A DNA stretch of 64,000 nucleotides from positions 1 to 64,000 of the forward strand of contig JASJFT010000087.1 of the NCBI GenBank assembly GCA_030770425.1. The letters are read 5' to 3'. Origin of the DNA: Darksidea phi. Lineage: Eukaryota; Ascomycota; Dothideomycetes; Pleosporales; Lentitheciaceae. The position numbers were made by a program, and so were the translations under genes. This document shows, piece after piece, positions 11,578 to 22,669 of this stretch (position 1 is its first letter; each line of letters begins with the position of its first letter). The notes under the pieces are model-generated. The model ran no database searches. It had not been told where the DNA came from and saw only the letters and a program-made list of their open reading frames with translations.

Positions 11578-12177
11578 TTTAAGATGTGTGTGGTGTGGAG
11601 GAATCTCGCTGCGGGAGCTGAGGAGTTGGTGTGTGCAGTGCTTCTTCTTGCCGCGCAGGTGATGTACACTCCCAAGTGCCTAGTTAGGAAGGCGGGGCGC
11701 TGGCGTCTCGGAGTGTACAACGCCGCAATATAATTCTATGTTGGCTTCAGTTGGGGTGGTGACGTCTTGGGGAATACAAAGCTGCAATATAATACAGGGG
11801 CGGGGGTGTTGCGGATACGGCCGTAAGCGGGCCCCAGCGCACAGACAAAATTTCGTATGGTACATTTCTGCAGCTAAAATTGTGGTTACTGAGCCGGTCA
11901 AGTCCGTGTGCTTGCTTTGGACCTTTCCCACTGCCGACGCTCTGGGACTGTTGCCTTCTCAACAGATTTGATGTCCCGTCCAACGGTGTCGCCTTCCGGA
12001 TCAGGATAGCGTATCGGCTTGCAGCATGCCGCAATATCTTCTCGGCATTTCAGGGGTTGTGTGGCGTCTTGTGAGCAGAGGGCATTCTCAGGGACTTTAG
12101 ATTCCCTCATTCTGTCTTCATTTGAGTTGGCACTGCTGCTTTTTGTTGAACGCTTATCGTCACCCAAGTCACTCCCA
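11578..12177. promoter_or_regulatory. Divergent promoter between hydrolase and MFS genes, with a duplicated motif
   Basis: A 600-bp region separates the starts of the minus-strand hydrolase and the plus-strand transporter. It holds an imperfect direct repeat of about 35 bp at 11702-11736 and 11761-11795. The pattern GRCGTCTYGG is followed by TACAA and GCAATATAAT. A paired binding site for a cluster regulator is one reading; no known motif was identified. Confidence 0.5.
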
Positions 12178-13578
12178 ATGGCCTATACAACGAAGGACGA
12201 GGGGGAAGAATCTCCTCCGCCAGTCGGGAATCAAGGCTCTCCTCCGCCACCTGATGGTGGCTTTTGGGCATGGATGCAATGCGCAGGTGGTTTTTGCATC
12301 CTCTTCAACACCTGGGGCATGTTGAACTCATTTGGTAATCTTTTCCACAGCATCTACGTGTGCATCACCAACATTGCTAGGAACCTTCCAAGCCTTTTAC
12401 GAACGAGATTTCCTCCACACTTCGACTGCAAGCTAAATATCATGGATTGGAACAGTGCAGTCGTCCTTTATAATGCTTGGATCGTTGTACTCTGGACCGT
12501 TGTACGACCGCGGATACTTGAGACCGCTGATATGGGTCGGTAGCTCTATTCTGGTTTTTGGCATGTTCATGACGAGCCTCTGCACCAAATATTGGCATGT
12601 GTTGCTTACGCAGGGTGTCTTGATGGGGCTGGGAACGGGTAGTTTATTTACTCCTACGACTGGCATTATTGCTTCATACTTTGGCAAGAAGCGAGGTCTT
12701 GCAATGGGGATAGTGTCAACTGGCAGTACAATAGGTTCGTCCTTGTTTGAAAAAATTGACCTGAGCTGACTTTCGACAGGTGGTATTGTTTATCCTGTCA
12801 TGTTTCATAAGCTGATAGGTTCCGTTGGGTATGGCTGGACTATGCGAGCAATCGCCTTCGTGATGCTTGCTCTCTCAGTACTCCCCGCTTTCGGCATGAG
12901 GGTGCGAACGAAAACCCCTCCAACTCGGCACGGGTTGGATCTCGCGGCCTTTAAGGAGCCCGAATACAGCCTTTTCGCAATTTCCATGTTTGTAGGATAT
13001 CTTGGGCTCTATATCCCCTTTTTCTACATCCAGCTCTATAGCTTGGAAAAGTCCAATATAACAGGCGAGCTTAACTTCTATCTCCTGCCGATCATGAACG
13101 CTACCGGATTTTTTGGCCGATTAGTGAGTATCTTTCAACAAAAAGAAGAGTGGCTCTCATTGCTCCATAGGCACTTGGGCATCTAGCCGATCGAATTGGA
13201 CCACTCAACGCATTCATCATCTCCGCTGGAGCTTGCGGAGCACTCGTGTTTGGTTGGATCGGTATGGGGAGCAACGCAAGCGTCATCCTCTTTTGCGTTC
13301 TATACGGATTCTTCAGCGCTGGCCTCTCAATGCTGCCTGCAAATGTGGTTGCATTAGTTCTCTGTCCTGACATGAGACAATATGGGGTTCGCCTGACCAT
13401 GCAAATGGTGCCGGCTGCACTTGGTTTGCTTATAGGGAATCCTATCGCTGGTGCTATCCTGAAGGCTGATTGGACGGGTCTCCAGGCTTTCTCTGCCGCT
13501 TTGATATTCTGTGCTGCCGCCTTCGCTGTAGCTACGAAATTTTCAAAGACCGGACTATCGTTCGGGGCTCGGTACTAG
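12178..13578 (+). pseudogene. MFS monocarboxylate-type transporter with in-frame stop
   Basis: Four exons (12178-12334, 12381-12734, 12780-13123, 13171-13578) splice in phase to 421 codons, the usual length for fungal MCT-like MFS proteins. Typical features are the N-terminal PDGGFWAWMQCAGGF, ISWIGTVQSSFIMLGSLYSG, the GKKRGLAMGIVSTGSTIGG helix and the late NATGFFGRL helix. TAA at 12434-12436 interrupts exon 2 directly before ISWIGTVQ. The family often has Gln, Glu or Asp there, so CAA-to-TAA is the simplest origin. All introns and the rest of the frame are intact, which suggests recent loss. The intact gene would have exported or imported a small acid, perhaps the cluster product. Confidence 0.82.
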
Positions 13579-13843
13579 GGAACCTAAAGCGGACCGACCG
13601 GTTTATAAAAGTCCGACTGCGGCTGGTTGGCAAAATATATGAAAATGGAAAGATTATGTTTTCATGGCTGCTGGACTTGAGAATGAAAGATCGATGGGTT
13701 CCTGTGCGGCATATCGCCATGAAAAGCTCCCTTGATCTTCCACACGTTGGAGATGCTTAAAGACGGAGAAAGCATTACATGCGCGCCGATATCCACTTCT
13801 TCTACTTGATATCGATATCATCTCTCAAGCGGTAGCGTTCGCA

Positions 13844-13978
13844 ATGTTTCTAGCCATCATCTCCATCAGACTCGGTTTGTTGCTAGCTTACCAATTATGG
13901 AGCACTCGCCGTAAGCTACGACTCTACTCAGTACCCGGACTTTTCATAGAAAGCAAGCTTGAAGCAATTACTTTTTAA
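13844..13978 (+). pseudogene. Possible cytochrome P450 N-terminal scrap
   Basis: A 44-residue frame starts MFLAIISIRLGLLLAYQLW, a membrane anchor, then reads STRRKLRLYSVPG. This resembles the anchor plus Pro-Gly hinge at the start of fungal microsomal P450s. The frame stops at 13976-13978 and no haem-binding part follows before the prenyltransferase gene. It could be a chance hydrophobic ORF. Confidence 0.3.
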
Positions 13979-14730
13979 TGTATTACCCGCTCCGATGCTA
14001 CCCCTCGGCCTTAAGGCCTCATGCTTGACCCATGTGCCCAATACGAGAGACCAGCAGACCAGGTAGACAAGAAAACCAGGGTATCCTAGTTAAGCTCCAC
14101 AGCCTCGGAATATGGTCCTCCTACAAGACAAACTTTGTAGCCACGTGTCTAGTTAATTTGGGGGCGCTTTCAGACCCAAGGTTTCGGTATCTTCCCCAAG
14201 CCTCGGAAAGGGTGGGTAAGCAATTTGCAGGTAGAATATGACAACTTCTCTTTCCGACTAGTGTGGTAAATGGACATGGAGGAATGTTTCAATCTTAATC
14301 CTTCTACGCGTCCATATAAGCTGGACATAAATGTCGACCCCCTGTTGACGTACGGCAGGTCCGCGCGCTACAAGCAGGGCTTTGCTTGCCAGCTTTCGGA
14401 GTCCGCATGCATATGTATATGGAGATCGAAGTTTTGGACATTCCGAATGATCTTAGGAGATAACACGGAAGCACATATGACCGTCCCCTGTGGCATCATT
14501 GGGCCAAAATCTTGGGACATTCCGAATGATATTGTGAGGTAGCACAGAAGTACATATGACCGTCCCCCGTGGCATCATCGAAGGCCGTATTAGGCCAAAG
14601 TGGTGAATCGTGGATACTTCAAATAGTAACCGTGCTTCGAAACTGAAAGCCGTTTTATGACATGCTCAATTCCATGTCACTTTGACTGTAATTTTCCTAT
14701 TCCTCGCCTACTTTTCTCATAACGAGAGCA
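13979..14730. other. Intergenic region upstream of DMATS gene
   Basis: No gene was recognised. It holds the 79-bp imperfect tandem duplication listed separately and the promoter of the prenyltransferase gene. Confidence 0.5.
14434..14590. repeat. 79-bp imperfect tandem duplication
   Basis: Two adjacent units (from 14434 and from 14513) share GGACATTCCGAATGAT, ACATATGACCGTCCCC and GTGGCATCAT. They lie about 140-300 bp upstream of the prenyltransferase start, so a regulatory role is possible but unproven. Confidence 0.85.
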
Positions 14731-16110
14731 ATGGACAAAATTCATTCACTGTCCTGCTTTGCGCAATCGAAACTGCTGCTACAGGCCTCATCCGGATTTC
14801 CGCCGAGTCCCTCTCCAGATCATGCCTCAATGGCTGTTGGAAATCACCAGGAGCTCAAGACCGCATCATGGCTTCGAATTGATTCCTGGCGAGCCCAACT
14901 GGAGCTCCATCAACATTTCTGGTGGAACACTTCAGGAGCCTTACTTGCGCAGCTGCTCTCCAGCGCAGACTATGATTGCGAAACTGAAAATGAAGCTTTG
15001 GAATTTTTCTTGGAGTGTATCGCTCCACACCTCGGTCCAACCAGATGGACGAATACAGAACAGTCTTGGAAGAGCTTCATGACAGATGATGGCACACCTA
15101 TTGAGTTCAGTTGGGACTGGACAACAACGGCGACCCCTCCAAGGATCCGCTATTCGATAGAACCCGTCGGTTTCTGCGCAGGTTCCTCTGCCGATCCTTA
15201 CAACACCCTGGTGCTCCAAGGATTCCATAACAAAGTCATACAGGCTGTTCCTGGCGCTGACTTCGCATGGTTCGATCACTTCTCGGCGATTTTCGCAAGC
15301 TCTATCTTCTATGCCTTCGACATTCGCGAAGCCGGCGTGGTGGCCAAGGCATATTACGTCCTTCGTTCGGAGTCTAGCGTTTCACAAAAATCGGATTGGG
15401 CTTCCGTTGCGGATGCTGTTTTCTCAGCACCCCAATGTTCCAAAGACAATCTTCCAGCTATGCGTGTGCTTGAAAAGTTCTTCACCAACAACATGGATCA
15501 AATCAACATCGAAATGGTTGCGATTGATCTCGTAGAACCGCATCACTCGCGTATCAAGGTATACTTCCGATCTAGAGAGACGAACTTCGGTTCCGTGGAG
15601 CGATCGATGACCCTTGATGGCGGAATTCAAGATGAAGCTACTCTCAAGGGAGTGGCGCAGCTCAATAGCCTGTGGAATGAGGTGTTCCGTGTCCAGGGTG
15701 GCGAGTCTCTACCGTTTGTCGAGCACCGCACTGCCGGTATACTATACTATGCCGAGTTCCGACTCGGAAGCAAGTTGCCCAGCGTTAAGATATACCTGCC
15801 AGTCCGACATTATGTGCCCAACGACCGGGCAGTAATCGAGGCTCTAGGACAGCATTTCGAGAGGGCCGATAACAGACGCTGTGAAAAGTTTCGCAGTTAC
15901 AAAACGCTTTTGAGCAATGTTTTGTGAGTGAAGCCCGATGCATCGCAATAGTCATAACATAACTGATACCAGGCCTGTAGTTCTGAGGGAGACTTGGGAC
16001 ACAAACGGGGAATTCATACTTATATTGGATGTTCTCTTAACAAAGATGGCACACTCCGCCTTATCTCTTATCTCAACCCACAGGTGGGGAAGATGGTTCT
16101 CAATGTGTAG
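14731..16110 (+). CDS. DMATS-type aromatic prenyltransferase
   Basis: Two exons (14731-15923 and 15981-16110) give 440 residues, the normal length for dimethylallyl-tryptophan synthase-type enzymes of the ABBA fold. Characteristic segments run in order: GTPIEFSWDW, PRIRYSIEPV, FDIREAGVVAKAYYVLR, HHSRIKVYFRS, RLGSKLPSVKIYLPVRHY and, in the second exon, RGIHTYIGCSLNKDGTLRLI to a final YLNPQVGKMVLNV. Without the second exon the enzyme would lack this last beta strand. That is why I chose GTGAGT at 15924 and the AG at 15979-15980. It transfers a prenyl group, usually dimethylallyl, to an aromatic substrate such as an indole or tyrosine derivative; the substrate is not predictable here. It is the only clearly intact prenylating enzyme of the island and its strongest metabolic marker. 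Confidence 0.94.
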
Positions 16111-16579
16111 TCGGCTACTGGGTCATAGTCTTCGTTCCCCATTGTTGGATAAGCTCACTAGATGAGAGCCTGGAAAAGTATGTTAGCAACCTTGCAGTCA
16201 TGTTGTTGAAAGAAATAGTTTCTCATTGTAACTTGCAAAATGTATAATCATATCCTTGCTGAATTCTTCTCAACCATCCGTTGCGCCTTTTCCCACAGTG
16301 TCATGCAAAATTTTCATGAGGGGTGCAACAAACCTCTCGTCGTACAGGGTATGATACAAAATGGAAGTGTACCATCCAGCCTATTGTACATTAACTCCAG
16401 ATCCTTCAGAGTGGGGTGTGAATACGCTCACTATAAAGCAGTAGAACTCCAAGATCCCCAAATAAACGTATACATTCGGCTAGTCTCTTGCAGCAGCATG
16501 CAACAGCGGAAAAGCAAGACTCGATCCCCCAAAGGCTGTATGCCAACATCCCTACCGCCCATAGACGACAGATCCATTC
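16111..16579. other. Gene-free stretch after DMATS
   Basis: It should include the prenyltransferase 3' UTR. Short open frames here resemble nothing that I know. Confidence 0.5.
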
Positions 16580-16978
16580 CCAACCGGCATGGTCCGCCAT
16601 GTCAAGGCCTGGATCTCCGCCAGCATCCCCATCGACGGCATTGGCTCGCAGACGCACCTTTCCTCCGGAGATGGCGCTGGCTCCATCGGTGCAATGGCCC
16701 CGCTTTGCGCCGCTGCGTCTGACCGTGCCATGACTGAGGTCGATATCCAGAATGCACAAACGGCGGATTGGCACAATGCGATTAAGGCTTGTACGAACCA
16801 GAAGAACTGCGTTGATATCACTGTTTGGGCTGTGCGCGACAGCCGGAGGCCGTCATGTATGCGACTTTCCCTATTACATGAAGATGGAAGGAGATTTGCT
16901 AACATGCAGGAGATCCGCTTCTCTTCCACTCAAGCTACCAGGCTAAGAGCGCGTACGCGATGGTGTTGAACCAGATTA
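16580..16978 (+). pseudogene. GH10 endo-1,4-beta-xylanase 3' relic
   Basis: The plus strand reads MVRHVKAWISASIPIDGIG, SQTHLSSG, a MTEVDIQNAQTADWHNAIKAC block and VDITVWAVRD. These are the last third of a GH10 xylanase, including the SQTH strand and the TELDI strand that carries the catalytic nucleophile region (here TEVDI). After an apparent intron ending at about 16908, the next exon reads GDPLLFHSSYQAKSAYAMVL and ends NQINAL at about 16976. The splice as read leaves an out-of-phase or stop junction. Everything upstream, including the N-terminal barrel and the acid/base residue, is missing. It is therefore a 5'-truncated relic, not an enzyme. Confidence 0.8.
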
Positions 16979-17214
16979 ACGCTTTGTAGGAAGCGTAATG
17001 TGAAATATAACAATGCATGGGTTGGCGAACAAATATATTTGGCTGTATATAGTTTTCAGATGGTAGAAATATATTGCAGAACGGCCTCCGTTTCATATAT
17101 CCAAAGCTTTCGCATATGATCCGGTCTTGCCACGTGCTGCCCCACAGTTCAATAATCACTCATTTCCCTTCCGTGAGCGTACACTCGTGATAAGCGCTTT
17201 CACGATATCCAACT

Positions 17215-20200
17215 TTAGATATAGAACATCGTATCCTTCAGCTTTGGATGGATCTGCACGTCATCAGCATTAGGCTGCCCGGCTCCTCCACCCGCCGACG
17301 TTCCAGTCACGGACGGGGCCGCACTCGGTGGCGGCGTGTCGAACAAACTCGCCAAGTAGCATCGCGCGCGCTCACACGCAAGATCAGCGTAGTACGCCGG
17401 CGGGCATAGACTGACAGCCTTGGTCGCGCGGCCGAACAAGTAGCACATGTTATGCGTGAGATCTTCAACTATATCAGCGATGTTCTGGAACGGGGGCGGG
17501 ATCGCCTTCGCATAGATCTGCCGGAAAATCTCGTCATGCACGATGTAATAGTGACATGGGCGTGCGGTTCCCTGAAGTGCGGCGTGCGCCTGCAAGAAGA
17601 AATCCCAGTTCCGCGCTTCAGTCACCCCGCGGTCGACGACGGTGCCGGGTTTAGTGTTGCCAGACTTATCGCAGTCTTGTTCGGCAGTGGGGTAGAATCT
17701 TGTTTTGTGCCGCTTGCCGCAGATTATGACGGTGAAGCGTGGAAGGCCTTTTCGCTGGTCGGCTGCTGGGTACACTTGTTCGCATGCGCGACGGAGTTGG
17801 GGAAGCTCTTGCGAAAGGACCATGTCGTACTGGCCTTCAGAGACTCCATCGCGGTAGATGAGAATATTTTCGGGGAGAGCGGCATGTTTGCCTTTGGTCT
17901 TCCAGAGGTTAAGGCGAGACTTCAGCATCTCGGCAAGATCGTCCACGTTCTCCTGCCTCGCGCGTTGGATGCGCAAGGTTGCGGGCCATTGACCTAGGAA
18001 CTTATCGACGGAAGCCACCATTGCGGAGACAGAAGGCGCGTTAGAGGAGGAGCCAGGTGAGGGATGTGTGACGTCGATGCCGACAACCATTGTCTTGTTC
18101 TGTTCGACGATGCCGAGGTTCTTGTTCTCCACGATCTGATTGATGCCGCCGAGCTTAAGGTTGAACTTCAAAGCGACATTCGCCATATATTGGTCGCGTC
18201 CGCGGTCTTTGGATAGTTTGGAGCCCACAGAGCAGATAGTGTGGATGCCATAGTCCCTGTCGGCGAGCGTCTTGATGCGCTTGTATAGTGGCATGTTGGC
18301 CTCGGGCAGGATGATAAAAAGCAGACTTAAAGCTCCAGCGGCGCGCTGTAAGGTTGAGCGGATCGCGGGGTCATCTGGGTGCTGAAGTTGGAGGCGTTGA
18401 CCTGACAACGGTGGAGCGGCGTTGATGCCGATTCTCCCCAAGACCTGATGAAACTCATTCATTACAGCCCCTAAGCTCTGCTGGTCGAAGGCGTCGCGTG
18501 CTCGGGGGAGCGATATCATCAAGTATGACCACTTAGAAAGCGTGGCCGCCGCGTTGAATTTGATATTCATCATATTCCAACTTCCGAAGCGTGGTTCGGC
18601 GGTCTTGTTACCCTTGTAGATGACCTTCGGGCCGGCGAGGATGCGACCGGGGACTTTGATGAGTCCTGGAGTAACTCTAAGGCCAAAAAAACGCTGGACG
18701 AAGTTAGTATGTCATATTTGTATGTAAGAGCGGAGACGTACCAAAAGCACATTGGAGTCCTCATCGAGACCAACAGTCTGTACGCCCTCCCCAACAATCG
18801 AGGCCGCATTCTCCCATGGCTTTCGAACAGCGTGGCGAATCATCTGCTGCGTTTGGGGGCCGTCAAGCTTCGACTTGGCGGGCTGACCCGGGAGAACAAC
18901 GCAGACTTCTGCTGGGAGATACATCGGATTCTCACGGTTGCCGCAGTTGATCAACGGGAGTTCGGGACGTTGCAGGACTCGATTGTATGCTGCGTAGCAC
19001 TCAGTTACCTCGAAGGATGCATAGGGAAAAATAACGTACTTGTTCTGAAAAAGTCAAACACACTGATGTATTTCCCAGACCTAGAAGCTGCTGAGCTTTC
19101 TGGCTGAGCCTTGCCCTTGCCCTTGCCCTTCCCTTTCGCGCCTCCCTTGGCTTCCGCTTTGGGTGCACCAGAGGAGCTGGATTCACCGTCAAGCCAGAAC
19201 TCGACATCTTTGGCGCCGGCCCCATGCTGTCTAACACGAGGTGGGTGGACCATGCGGTGTCCATCATCCTTCCTAGCTAGCCCAAAGATAGTCTTGACCC
19301 GGGGAATTACTTCATTGGCTTTATTGCGCTTCACGGGCAGATGCGTGGTTTGGACACGAACCAATTTGAGAAATCGTTCCAAGGCGACGGTATTGCGAAC
19401 ACCGTAACTGTCCATGAGCGCCGGTAAGTGACCAGCGTGGTAGAACGCTCCATAGCTGACATTGATGTTGACTAGGATACGACAAGTCGCAATGCGCACG
19501 CTCGAAAAGAAGCCCCGAATGACTTCCAAGCCGGAGCCGAGATCTCCTCTTACGGCGTTCTGGTTGAGAGAAAAGCTCTTTGTCGATCCGATCGTGGCAA
19601 GGTTGTTTGCGGATTTGGCGTAGTGGTTCAGAAAGATGTTCAGCGCTTGCGTCAACTCCTGCTTGTCTCCAAACGACTGGCCAAGATCGGTGGAGTTCAG
19701 GTAGTTGATCAACTCGTCGATACTTAAAGTCTTCGTATATAGGACGCGAACCTTATATGTGGTAGCTCCAGCCGCCGGCTCGTCTTCACCTTCGGAACGA
19801 TACTGGACCTCGATGATGGTCTCGTCATGCGGAAACTTGGTTTTGGAGACGAGGGTGGACCGGAAGTCGGTTGCGAGGTTGCCTTGGTACGGTGCCAATT
19901 CCGCCGACTGGAGAAGTAGCTGCACGAGCCGGAAATGCTTCCTGCCAGCAGCCTCTGGGCTAATCTGGATGTCGTACCGATGAAGAACCATGTTTGATGG
20001 CGGCAATAACTCGACGTAGTTTGCCGTGAGTACGACTTTGGTACCCTTGGTACCATATCCCGGACGCCTGGGGAAGCCTTCGGTTAGCTTCAAGCTGCCA
20101 AGATCGAGCGTTCTCTTTGTCGCTGGATGCAACGCGTCTTCGACTATCGCGACTTTGGGAGCTTGGCCTTGGGGGTTGCTATAGACATGATTAGTGTGTT

Positions 20201-20456
20201 GTACGACTACAACTTTGTCACGTGAGGCTCTATCTTACGAGAAGACCTGGACGGCTTGTTGGCCACCAGGCGGCCCTCCATACCCTCCTCTTCCACCTCC
20301 GCCTCTATCACCTCGAAAACCACCGCCGCCTCCCCGCCCTCCGTAATCGCCCTGTCCGCCTCTTCCTCCGCCTCCGCGATCTCCACGGAAGCCGCCTCCA
20401 CGGTCTCCCCGGAAGCCGCCCCGTCCTCTATCGCCACCTCTATATCCACTAGACAT
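17215..20456 (-). CDS. Argonaute (QDE-2-like) small-RNA-guided protein
   Basis: Four exons (20239-20456, 19040-20178, 18742-18989, 17215-18693) with introns of 60, 50 and 48 nt join in phase to 1027 residues. Residues 1-70 are an RGG-rich, disordered leader of FRGDRGGG repeats. An N domain and linker follow. A PAZ-type segment comes next (KYISVFDFFRT, then PELPLINCGNRENPMYLPAE). Then come the MID and PIWI domains. The PIWI catalytic set reads as DEDD: Asp in VVGIDVTHP (about 742), Glu in RQENVDDL (about 783), Asp in YRDGVSEGQ (about 817) and Asp in PAYYADLAC (about 972). A slicer-competent Argonaute is therefore predicted. A low-complexity GKGKGKGKAQP tract lies before PAZ. By homology it acts in quelling-type silencing. 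All exons are intact. Confidence 0.96.
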
Positions 20457-21041
20457 GGTATCGCATAGCCGAGTGAGGAATTCCGGACAGAATATACAAA
20501 ATGTAAGACAGTTTACAATGGATGTGGTGTTGGAGGTTGAAGGTTGAAAGATGGATCTGCTGGATGAAGGCTAAGCGAAGTGGGGTAAGCTGTAAGCGTA
20601 TTGGAGTTTGACGCGTGCCGCTACGTCATTTGCGTGTCACAAAAAGCAAGGCAATAAAGAGCGTCCAGTGATGAATGTCACTAGCCACAATTACTGGCGA
20701 TGGTAAAAAGCCTGTGCCAAGCAATACAGTTCTATGGTTGCTTGGGGTAAGTAGTTAATGTGGGTCAACCGAAAGTCACCGCTAGCCAACCAGAGAAAGA
20801 AAACCATTATTGTTTAAGACACTGCTAAGAAGTATTTTCTTAATCTTACTAAGATCGGCACGTAAACTATGTCTATATCATTTGCCAAGAGTTTATAAGG
20901 TAACGTTAGCTTAGCTACTTTAGTCTTTTTATAGTACTTTAACTATAAAGCGGGTATCTATATAGTAATTTTAATTACTAGGACTCAATCTTCCTTACTA
21001 AAAGGCTATTTGGACTGTCTAATACTCTAAGATTCGCTTTA
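20457..21041. other. Intergenic, upstream of Argonaute; AT-rich distal half
   Basis: The proximal part should be the Argonaute promoter. From about 20810 to 21040 the sequence is AT-rich, with many TA steps and no gene, adjoining the inverted short-repeat copy. Confidence 0.5.
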
Positions 21042-21237
21042 TCGAATGAGTAGCAGCCATCGCGTCGCCAAACTCACGGAATAACCCAAAAAGGTGACAC
21101 ATAAGGGCATTTCGTCCCGAATACCTTGAAAGGCAAGAAGGTTGTGGGTTGCAGTCATTACCTGTGATTGTCTGAGGCGTCACGGTATGACTGCGAGGGC
21201 AACGGCCCGAGCCTCATGAAAGAGGGCGTGGCGCGTG
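21042..21237 (-). repeat. Dispersed short repeat, copy B (inverted)
   Basis: The reverse complement matches the copies at 5000-5178 and 45225-45414 along their full length. It starts CACGCGCCACGCCCTCTTTC and ends GGCTGCTACTCATTCGA. The divergence between copies is mostly transitions, which suggests age or RIP. No clear target duplication flanks this copy. Confidence 0.8.
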
Positions 21238-22001
21238 CCATGATGTTGAGCGGTAGTAATAGTATTATAGATACTATTTGAAAGTTTACTCGGAATTGCA
21301 CATTCTTAGATGACGCTTTGTATTAGAAGTCCCGAGATTCGGCGTCCGAGCATCTTCAAGCCTTACCTTCGACCACATGGCCTTGAACTAGCAGATTGGA
21401 TCTTGAAATGCAGTTACCAAAGGCTATGTGATACACAGTGTTGCAAACGATTTTCAAAATGTCCCATTCACCGATATAACATGTCTTTCCGAAGCTTGTA
21501 CCGTGCCATAGCAAGGCCAGACAAGCTATGAGTTTGATCTTCATTGACTGTAAGCTGCAATCGCGAATATTCTCGCACAACATGGGCCCAGTCCCATGGA
21601 TCAGCGTTAGGTGGAAATGTTCCTTTCAACAAACTAGGGGGCCGCCGCTTCCTTGCTCTAGTTGCAGAGCATTCGCAGCTTATAAGAGATTGGCATTCCT
21701 ATCGTATCTCAGTCTTGCCAAACTATAGCATCCGTGGTGAGAGAACTCGCTCCTGAAGACCGCATACGCGTGTTGGGAGTATGCTTTCGGGTGTGGTGTT
21801 CAATCTGTATACATATGGCCTTCCCGTTGCAGTTTCATAACCGCTTAGTCGCTACAGCGCTATTGTCGACAGCAATACCAGACACCACACGTAGTTGGTG
21901 GCATAATCAACGAAGCGCAGGTAGCTGATATGTAAGCCGTTGCGAAAGGAACATTAGAAGAATATCTACACTCTACACTTAGGGTACATGACCAAAATAG
22001 A

Positions 22002-22004
<3 letters not shown>
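21238..22004. other. Gene-free region before the CA microsatellite
   Basis: Several 60-75-residue open frames on both strands, none resembling a known family. Probably decayed sequence. Confidence 0.5.
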
Positions 22005-22051
<47 letters not shown>

Positions 22052-22056
22052 ACACG
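22005..22056. repeat. CA dinucleotide microsatellite
   Basis: About 25 CA units, interrupted by CG steps near the right end. It lies at the truncated 3' end of the PD-(D/E)XK-like relic. Confidence 0.95.
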
Positions 22057-22669
22057 CCAGAAGCGATCGTCTATAGATATATAGATATATAGCTGAGGAG
22101 AAGAGTAACTGTTAGGCGATGCGAACGTAGGCTCGGGGATGGTGGAAAAGGAGCGGGATTGGATGTTTTGTAACTGCCTGAAGCCGGCCAGTACAGAACG
22201 CAGCACCTCTCGAGCTTAAACGCGGGGAAGGCTATACACGCTCTCGAATATAAGCTTGGCATTACCGTACAGCTTCATAACAAGCTCTATCAACAGCCAA
22301 ACGACCCGATAGTACTATACGTTCTCGTCGCGCCTAAACTCGGCACAATAGTAGGCACCTTAGAAGATATTCTTAACGCGATCCAGCAAATCCACTAGAG
22401 AAGGATCGCTAGCTGACCGCGTATCTTCGTGGTCGTACGCGTCCGGGTCGATAGGATCCATAGCGAGGGAGGGAATAAAGAGTATATCTGTTTCAATGGC
22501 CTCGCACAGGCCTGCGGGTATATAGCAGGTCTCTAAGCCCTTACGATACCCCAAGTAGCTGCGAAGTCTATTTATACGGGCGGCAATATCGACGGGCGGC
22601 GGCTACTTCACCTGGTTAAAGGGGCTGAGCGTGATAGAGGGCGTCGCAGTACGTAGTTTAGTAAGATAG

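Noticed and set aside
21310..21756. Small plus-strand ORFs as genes
   Set aside because: Short, overlapping and without family similarity; the surrounding sequence is decayed.
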